Source: a virus. Taken from it: a stretch of DNA of 61,273 nt. Shown here in pieces: positions 56,612 to 61,273 of the stretch (positions are counted from its first letter, which is position 1; every line of letters starts with the position of its first letter). A model generated the notes under the pieces. The model was not told the origin of the DNA and searched no databases. It worked only from the letters and a program-made list of their open reading frames with translations. The stretch spans positions 1 to 61,273 of IMG/VR virus record IMGVR_UViG_3300032288_001098; one strand, 5' to 3'. The position numbers and the translations under genes are program-made.

Positions 56612-57278
56612 TCTTCTCAAGGTCAATGTCAACGAACATACCGAGAACAAGCAGGGGCTGACCTACCTGTCTTGGGCGTGGGCTTGGGCTGAGGCTCTGA
56701 AGGCCGACCCCCATGCAAACTTCCAGATTCAGATGTTTGATGGCAAACCGTATCTGGAGATCAACGACACCGCGATGGTGTTCGTGACTGTGTGTATGTT
56801 CGGCAAGCCGGTGACCTGCTTCCTGCCTGTAATGAACGGGGGTAACAAGCCCATCACATTCTCCGGGCGGGAGGTTCAGACCCGCAACGGCAGGATCATC
56901 GAGAAGATTGACTCCTTCAACGTCAACACCGCCATCATGCGTTGTCTGACTAAAGGTCTGGCCCTGCATGGTCTGGGCCTGTACATCTACGCTGGTGAGG
57001 ATTTGCCCGAGGGCGATGCAGAGCCTGCCCCCACGGTGGCAGAGAAAAAGGCTCCACCAGCTATCAGTGAGCAGGACGATGCCAACGCCCGTCTGTTCGC
57101 CGAGGGTATCGAGCAGTACATGTTCGTGGCCACAACCGAGAAGGGCCTGCGTTCGTACTGGAAGGAGAACGAGGTAGCCCTCAACAAACTCAAGGAAACC
57201 CATCCCGCCCTCTACGAGGGCATTCTCGCCGCATTCAAGAAGACTGCGGCACAACTCAAGGAGAAGGCAAATGCCTAA
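56598..57278 (+). CDS. Sak-type single-strand annealing protein (DUF1071-like)
   Basis: A 226-residue protein with NVNEHTENKQGLTYLSWAWAWAEAL, CMFGKPVTCFLPVMNGGNKPI and DSFNVNTAIMRCLTKGLALHGLGLYIYAGEDLP, the pattern of DUF1071 single-strand annealing proteins of phages. Pairs with the exonuclease for recombination-dependent replication. C-terminal coiled coil. Overlaps the exonuclease end by 14 bases. Confidence 0.82.
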   Translation: MSQIDLLKVNVNEHTENKQGLTYLSWAWAWAEALKADPHANFQIQMFDGKPYLEINDTAMVFVTVCMFGKPVTCFLPVMNGGNKPITFSGREVQTRNGRIIEKIDSFNVNTAIMRCLTKGLALHGLGLYIYAGEDLPEGDAEPAPTVAEKKAPPAISEQDDANARLFAEGIEQYMFVATTEKGLRSYWKENEVALNKLKETHPALYEGILAAFKKTAAQLKEKANA

Positions 57279-57579
57279 CTACCCACAAAAAACTTTCAAG
57301 CCCCACAAGGACTCGGGAAGCCTCAAGGCCTCCACGATCAAGAAGACAGAGAAATCTGCCGACTACTGGGGTGACATTGCCATTGACCTGAACGACAAGA
57401 CCGCACTGAAGGTCGTAGACGGGCTGACCATTGTCAGACTGTCTGGCTGGAAGCGCAAAGGCAATGACGGCAAGATGTACCTGTCTTTGGCCGTGAACCG
57501 CTATGTGCCCGAGGAAGGCGGAGCAACGGGCCGTCCGCAGAAGGCCGAGGACTTCGGCGATGATGACATCCCCTTCTGA
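57271..57579 (+). CDS. SSB-like protein with DDIPF tail
   Basis: A 102-residue OB-like protein. VKVVDGLTIVRLSGWKRKGND-like core (LTIVRLSGWKR, KMYLSLAVNRYVPEE) and an acidic tail DFGDDDIPF that matches the partner-recruiting tail of bacterial SSB. It likely coats single strands and recruits replication proteins. Confidence 0.65.
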   Translation: MPNYPQKTFKPHKDSGSLKASTIKKTEKSADYWGDIAIDLNDKTALKVVDGLTIVRLSGWKRKGNDGKMYLSLAVNRYVPEEGGATGRPQKAEDFGDDDIPF

Positions 57580-57581
57580 TC

Positions 57582-57974
57582 ATGGCCCTACAGTTTGAAT
57601 GCCGCAAGGTCGCCCTCAAGCAGGATCGAACAGGCTTCATCCTGACGGTGGCCATACACCCTGACGAAATCCCGGAGGAACTCTTGCGGGACTTTGTCGG
57701 CTCCAGATACGGGTGTGCGCTGGTTCGCATCCAAGATGATGAATCTGCCACCCAATACAACAACCGTGTCCAAAAGGCAGGGATGTTGTGCCGAGACCAC
57801 AAGTTTTGGGAATTCCTTGAATGCTCATCGGAGGAGGAGGCCGCAACGGAACTCTGCGCCCGATGTGGCATCAATTCAAGAACCGAACTTCATGGTAATG
57901 AGGAGGCCAAGGCCCACTTCGATGGGCTTTTGAAAGACTACGAAAACTGGCGGTATGACAACCTGCCATTCTGA
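57582..57974 (+). CDS. SSB/DNA-binding-associated protein with DNLPF tail, 130 aa
   Basis: A protein with VALKQDRTGFILTVAIHPDEIPEELLRDFVGSRYGC and two zinc-like Cys (CARC). The end WRYDNLPF also mimics the SSB tail. It follows the SSB-like protein by two bases. Function unknown, likely replication or recombination. Confidence 0.6.
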   Translation: MALQFECRKVALKQDRTGFILTVAIHPDEIPEELLRDFVGSRYGCALVRIQDDESATQYNNRVQKAGMLCRDHKFWEFLECSSEEEAATELCARCGINSRTELHGNEEAKAHFDGLLKDYENWRYDNLPF

Positions 57975-57983
57975 GGAACAACA

Positions 57984-58301
57984 ATGACAGCATCGACGTT
58001 TAAACCATTCATGGCTTACCTGTCACAGAAGGACTTGATCAAACTCAGGCGCTTCTCAAAACAGTCCAAGACCCCGATGGCGCAGATCATTCGGGAGGCG
58101 GTCGCCGCAAGGATGGCCTCTGGTGACCCATTCACCGCAGGATTCAACTCGGGGGTTGCCAAGTGCATCGAAACCGTGCAAAACATGAGTGTGGCGCAGA
58201 TGAGGTTCCCCTCCGGCAAATCGTTCGCAGAGGTGGTCAAGGACGAACTTGAAAACCAACTCATTGCGGAGGCAGAGCATGAAACTGAGGGGGCAACGTA
58301 A
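57984..58301 (+). CDS. small putative ribbon-helix-helix protein, 105 aa
   Basis: FMAYLSQKDLIKLRRFSKQSKTPMAQIIREAVAARMAS fits the ribbon-helix-helix (strand then L..L...S...IREAV) of small repressors. GTTTAAAC at 57998 encodes Phe-Lys near the start. Could regulate this operon. Confidence 0.6.
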   Translation: MTASTFKPFMAYLSQKDLIKLRRFSKQSKTPMAQIIREAVAARMASGDPFTAGFNSGVAKCIETVQNMSVAQMRFPSGKSFAEVVKDELENQLIAEAEHETEGAT

Positions 58302-58554
58302 CCAGTGCCAAGGGTGCAAGGAATACTTCAACAGCAACTATGCGTTCGATAAACACAGAACCGGAAAGCACGGCGTTAACCGCCGTTGTCGGAGTCCTGA
58401 AGAGATGCTGGAACTCGGCATGCTCAAGAATCAGGCAGGGTTCTGGATATCGAGCGCAGGAATTTACCGAGGAGAAGACGATGCAAGTGACGAAACCGAA
58501 GATGGTGCAGAAGGCGGAGAAACTCAAAGCGCCGCTGCTCGACCCCACGTTTAA
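58279..58554 (+). CDS. C2H2 zinc finger small protein, 91 aa
   Basis: CQGCKEYFNSNYAFDKHRTGKHG is a C2H2-type zinc finger; a second part has NRRCRSPEEMLELGM. The C-terminus is acidic. Its last 74 bases overlap the next gene. Family known from phages, function not. Confidence 0.6.
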   Translation: MKLRGQRNQCQGCKEYFNSNYAFDKHRTGKHGVNRRCRSPEEMLELGMLKNQAGFWISSAGIYRGEDDASDETEDGAEGGETQSAAARPHV

Positions 58555-58651
58555 ATACATCAACGCAGCCGCCACGGACGTTCAGTCAACGTGGCGCAAG
58601 TTCGGGTGGACCCCGCCAAGTGCGGTCAAGGAACGCCATGAAGCAAGGTGA
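58481..58651 (+). CDS. small basic protein, 56 aa
   Basis: MQVTKPKMVQKAEKLKAPLLDPTFKYINAAATDV ... WRKFGWTPPSAV. ATG 58481 follows GAGGAGAAG. It overlaps the zinc-finger gene in another frame. Unknown function. Confidence 0.55.
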   Translation: MQVTKPKMVQKAEKLKAPLLDPTFKYINAAATDVQSTWRKFGWTPPSAVKERHEAR

Positions 58652-58841
58652 GTCCATTCAAGACATCAGGATGATTGACTGGTACGCCGCCTTCATCCTG
58701 ATGAAACTCAGCACACTGGACAACACCGCAGACTGGACTGCGTCTGAGGTGTTTGACAGGGCACAAGCAATGATGGATGAAAGAGAGAAGCGAATTGATC
58801 AAGTCAAACCAACCCGAGGCCAGAAGAATACTCAGGGATAA
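58638..58841 (+). CDS. small protein, 67 aa
   Basis: MKQGESIQDIRMIDWYAAFILMKLSTLDNTADWTASE. Overlaps both neighbours. Helical, function unknown. Confidence 0.5.
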   Translation: MKQGESIQDIRMIDWYAAFILMKLSTLDNTADWTASEVFDRAQAMMDEREKRIDQVKPTRGQKNTQG

Positions 58842-59049
58842 CCCTGATGGCCTGACTATCAATGAGATGGTGCGCATGATGCCTCAGATACCCAATGAGA
58901 ATGCGCTCAGACGCTGTCTGTCGAGAATGCCAGATACCTACATCGACAGGTGGGTTGGGCCGGTTCGTGGGCAGTACGAGGCCGTGTGGTGCGTGGTCAT
59001 CCCGCCGCCAGACTGCCCAAAACCAACGAGACCGCTGCGGAGGCGATGA
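58777..59049 (+). CDS. small winged-helix-like protein, 90 aa
   Basis: ARRILRDNPDGLTINEMVRMMPQIPNENALRRCLSRMPDTY is a helix-turn-helix/winged-helix pattern. It shares 65 bases with the previous gene, so ATG 58777 or a later TTG 58796 may be the start. Function unknown. Confidence 0.55.
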   Translation: MKERSELIKSNQPEARRILRDNPDGLTINEMVRMMPQIPNENALRRCLSRMPDTYIDRWVGPVRGQYEAVWCVVIPPPDCPKPTRPLRRR

Positions 59050-59375
59050 TGTTTAAACATATTTTGTTGTGCGCTCTATTTGCTAGTCCTGCCTACGCAA
59101 GCCAGTTCTGGGACGGCAACAAGTTATTCAATGCCATGAATGGCAATCAGTTTGAAAAAATGCATGCGCTTGGCTATGTGATGGGTGTAATTGACAATGA
59201 TGCAAACAAATCATTCTGCGCACCGAGCACGGCCACTCTGGGCCAGATGCACGACATCGTGAAGGTGCAGTTAGAAGGGCGACCAGAACTTCGCCATTTC
59301 AATGCTGATGTAATTGTGCGTGTATCGCTGGCCCGTGTGTGGCCGTGTGACTCCAAAAAGGGCAGTTCTTTGTAA
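59046..59375 (+). CDS. exported Rap1a/Tai-like protein, 109 aa
   Basis: A signal peptide (MMFKHILLCALFASPAYA) and a mature part with YVMGVIDNDANKSFCAPSTATLGQMHDIVKVQLEGRPELRHFNADVIVRVSLARVWPC resemble Rap1a/Tai4 immunity-like proteins, which inhibit amidase effectors in the periplasm. A phage copy might act on cell-wall enzymes or exclude other phages; this is inference. GTTTAAAC at 59051 begins its second codon. Confidence 0.65.
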   Translation: MMFKHILLCALFASPAYASQFWDGNKLFNAMNGNQFEKMHALGYVMGVIDNDANKSFCAPSTATLGQMHDIVKVQLEGRPELRHFNADVIVRVSLARVWPCDSKKGSSL

Positions 59376-59419
59376 CCCGATACGGTGGCGGGATTTCCAC
59401 CGGATTTCAGGAGAAAACG

Positions 59420-59650
59420 ATGAGTGAAGCAATCAGGGCACAGGTCTATGAAATGACCACCTACGTGAAGGACGGGATAAAGTATGTCCCGCATTATCGA
59501 AACAGCAACATCTTTGTTGGGCCGGGGTATCCAAGACGTACCCAGAGGAGATACACAGAGATTGAATTGCAAGAGGCCGGGGCGGTCAGAACCCCATCTT
59601 TCCTTTGGTCAAGAGGCTTCGTTGGTGAAGTTTCTGACAAAAACCCTTAA
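59420..59650 (+). CDS. small protein, 76 aa
   Basis: MSEAIRAQVYEMTTYVKDGIKYVPHYRNSNIFVGPGYPRR. No membrane or zinc motif. Function unknown. Confidence 0.55.
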   Translation: MSEAIRAQVYEMTTYVKDGIKYVPHYRNSNIFVGPGYPRRTQRRYTEIELQEAGAVRTPSFLWSRGFVGEVSDKNP

Positions 59651-59665
59651 ACACTGGAGATTGAA

Positions 59666-59866
59666 ATGAGAAAACTGTTTATTGCACTGATCCTTGCCGC
59701 CAACTTGGCCCCCAGCATTGCGTTTGCACGGGCCGGTACGCTTGTCCGGTGTGACTATGTAAGCACATCACAGGGCGGCAGGTACATTGGGACGTATTGT
59801 GTGGACTATCAGTGCAGCTACACCACCACCCGGATGTTCACCAGCTATTGCCCGTTCAGCATATGA
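59666..59866 (+). CDS. small secreted protein with four Cys, 66 aa
   Basis: A signal peptide (MRKLFIALILAANLAPSIAFA) is followed by a short mature part with four Cys (LVRCDYV, GTYCVDYQCSY, SYCPF), likely making two disulfides. It may act in the periplasm. Unknown function. Confidence 0.6.
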   Translation: MRKLFIALILAANLAPSIAFARAGTLVRCDYVSTSQGGRYIGTYCVDYQCSYTTTRMFTSYCPFSI

Positions 59867-60099
59867 GTATCAACACAGGTGGGTCAGCGTTTCCAAATTG
59901 GCCGGAATCGGCTTTCCCCAGCACATTTAAGTCATTCGATCCTGAGACTGGGCAAATACATCGTTGGGGCATGACCCTGCGCGACTACTTTGCGGCAAAA
60001 GCACTTCCGATGTTTAACGGCTCAGGCGACTTCAATTGGTCGGCTGAACAGGCATACAAAATGGCAGACGCCATGCTCAAAGCAAGGGAGCAGCCATGA
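59863..60099 (+). CDS. small protein, 78 aa
   Basis: Contains GMTLRDYFAAKALPMF and AYKMADAMLKAREQP, a pattern found in many small phage proteins of unknown function. Start ATG 59863 overlaps the previous stop. Confidence 0.65.
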   Translation: MSINTGGSAFPNWPESAFPSTFKSFDPETGQIHRWGMTLRDYFAAKALPMFNGSGDFNWSAEQAYKMADAMLKAREQP

Positions 60100-60509
60100 A
60101 CAAGCCGATGACAAAACAAGAATGGCTTTCTTACATTGAGAAGACATGGGATACCGCTCAGAGGGAAGCATGGGGTGAGACTCCGCGCAAGGGAGCAGGC
60201 ATGAGTGACAGAGAAGCACTGGCCGAGCAGCCAGCACAACAGGACAACCCGCACCCGGAGTATTGCAAAGGCTATGCCGCCGGATTGGAAGCTGGGGCAA
60301 TCAGCGAGAAAAAGTCAGTACAGCAGCAGGAGCCGGTGGCGATCTGCGAATACTGCGAGAAAGAGCGCCAAGTCATCCAAGCAGAAGGCAAGCCGTGGGT
60401 GGGGCTGACGGATGAGGAGCTTCATGGAGTTATTCGCGCTGGTGGATACGACAGCATGGAGGAATTCGCCCGCGCCATCGAAGCCAAACTCAAGGAGAAG
60501 AACACATGA
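60096..60509 (+). CDS. accessory protein with zinc-like CxxC, 137 aa
   Basis: The N-terminal half has a helical basic segment, the middle EPVAICEYCEKERQ, and the C-terminus GLTDEELHGVIRAGG, a helical module common in phage small proteins. Coupled by ATGA. Function unknown. Confidence 0.6.
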   Translation: MNKPMTKQEWLSYIEKTWDTAQREAWGETPRKGAGMSDREALAEQPAQQDNPHPEYCKGYAAGLEAGAISEKKSVQQQEPVAICEYCEKERQVIQAEGKPWVGLTDEELHGVIRAGGYDSMEEFARAIEAKLKEKNT

Positions 60510-60871
60510 ACAGAAAAAGTTGCCCCAAGGGAATGGTTGACACTTGCTGTGAAGACTACGACAACTGCCCCACTAAGCATGACAAAGACGCCGAAATAAA
60601 ACGCCTCAACGAAAAGATCGAGTTTCTTGCGCGAACCAATATGCTGTACAGCGATTGGGAACACCGCGAGACACAAGTTACAAGCGACCTTATTCGTAAA
60701 GGCATTGAGGCTACAAAAATCAAAGCAAGCGATGAAGCGTTGATGGAAGTTGCGCTTGAAGCCATCGAAGGTTTTATTCCATACCTTCCACTTGATGACA
60801 CTGTTCAGATGGCCCGCTACGATCAAGCAATCAAAAGGCTGACGAAAAGACTCAAGGAGAAGAATGGATGA
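60506..60871 (+). CDS. accessory protein with N-terminal Cys cluster, 121 aa
   Basis: MNRKSCPKGMVDTCCEDYDNCPTKHD is Cys-rich, and a coiled coil (DAEIKRLNEKIEFLART) follows. Overlaps the next gene by ATGA. Unknown function. Confidence 0.55.
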   Translation: MNRKSCPKGMVDTCCEDYDNCPTKHDKDAEIKRLNEKIEFLARTNMLYSDWEHRETQVTSDLIRKGIEATKIKASDEALMEVALEAIEGFIPYLPLDDTVQMARYDQAIKRLTKRLKEKNG

Positions 60872-61273
60872 CCACCCAGCTTGTGCGCGACATTATGAAG
60901 CTGGTGTCTGATGGCGGCATTGATCCCACTGAGATGCACTGGTTTGATGCGACCGGATGCTTTATGGATCAAAGCGAGGAGTCTCAGACACCTTTGCACG
61001 ACAGCAGGCCACCTTTTCGCAAGTGCATGGTCTGCTGGGAAGGGCAGTCCAGAAGCCATCAGCGGATGAGAATGTGGCTACTGGTGGCGGGGGATGATCC
61101 AGAAGAGGGCATCGTGCTGACTGTCTGGAGGCAGCCAGCCACCCAGCGCCCGGTGGCGTCGCCCATCATGGTTTACCTCATCGACGATGGACAGATCAGA
61201 TACGGCCCGATGGATGAGGGGGTTACGATGGACAAGACCGAGGCCGAGATGATCCTTGGGTTTGTCTCGGCGT
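60868..61273 (+). CDS. 5' part of the gene that continues at position 1 (cut by contig end)
   Basis: MTTQLVRDIMKLVSDGGIDP and on gives the same protein as at position 1 with about 95% base identity. Its stop is beyond the window. Together the two pieces form one gene with GGATGACC context at ATG 60868. Differences are mostly silent, for example catcga to cattga, with a few changes such as Leu to His. Confidence 0.75.
   Translation, partial: MTTQLVRDIMKLVSDGGIDPTEMHWFDATGCFMDQSEESQTPLHDSRPPFRKCMVCWEGQSRSHQRMRMWLLVAGDDPEEGIVLTVWRQPATQRPVASPIMVYLIDDGQIRYGPMDEGVTMDKTEAEMILGFVSA
60874..61273. repeat. 400-base direct terminal overlap with 1-400
   Basis: Bases 60874-61273 match 1-400 with no gaps and 19 mismatches by my count. 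It shows the circular or terminally redundant nature of the source molecule but the copies come from different variants. Confidence 0.85.

Noticed and set aside
1-61273. tRNA genes, CRISPR arrays, integrase or attachment sites
   Set aside because: No cloverleaf with CCA-type acceptor, no regular direct-repeat/spacer pattern and no recombinase motifs were seen by reading both strands.

Overview
The window is an almost complete genome of a tailed bacteriophage with a short, P22-like tail, probably a lytic or virulent-like podovirus of a Gram-negative host. The evidence is a terminase pair, a very large P22-type portal, scaffold, major capsid protein, tail stabilisation and adaptor proteins, glycine-rich tail tips, a GH24 lysozyme and several 'virion interior' giant proteins. 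I see no integrase, no DNA polymerase, no phage RNA polymerase, no tRNA and no CRISPR. A GC-rich genome, TTATCCACA DnaA boxes and sigma70-like promoters suggest a pseudomonad/burkholderial-type host, but the exact host is inference. The last 400 bases repeat the first 400 at about 95% identity, so the molecule closes into a circle of about 60.87 kb built from slightly different population variants.

Layout. (1) 1-1714, plus strand: the end of an accessory operon that begins near 55.7 kb and runs across the contig junction; it ends with two nuclease-like genes. (2) 1695-43962, minus strand: one very long late operon, read from the terminase small subunit near 44 kb leftward through terminase large subunit, portal, a GroES-like protein, scaffold, capsid, tail and tail-fibre genes, lysis genes, and finally three large internal virion proteins ending in a 3035-residue polyvalent protein. 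(3) 43963-44631: a divergent control region with four DnaA boxes framed by a perfect 10-bp inverted repeat (a likely replication origin), plus back-to-back promoters. (4) 44632-52130, plus strand: an early operon of small unknown genes, then an SprT-like protease, a MoxR/CobS-type AAA+ ATPase and a CobT-like VWA protein, then more small genes. (5) 52160-55718, minus strand: a primase-helicase, an HNH protein, two small proteins, a structured non-coding locus and a RusA-type resolvase. (6) 55739 to the end, plus strand: a recombination module (Cas4/RecB-like exonuclease, Sak-type annealing protein, SSB-like protein) and many small accessory genes.

The most unusual content is at RNA and DNA-motif level. 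In the early operon two type I hammerhead ribozymes (45027-45078 and 46444-46493) have cores that double as the stop codons of the preceding genes and would cut the message about 20 nt before the next start codon; four other junctions carry copies of a different two-hairpin leader. A minus-strand small RNA with its own promoter and terminator lies at about 54955-55076. The 8-bp palindrome GTTTAAAC occurs 26 times (well under one expected), strongly concentrated at gene starts and intergenic sites. Replication appears to depend on host DnaA and host polymerase, helped by the phage primase-helicase and annealing/resolvase proteins.
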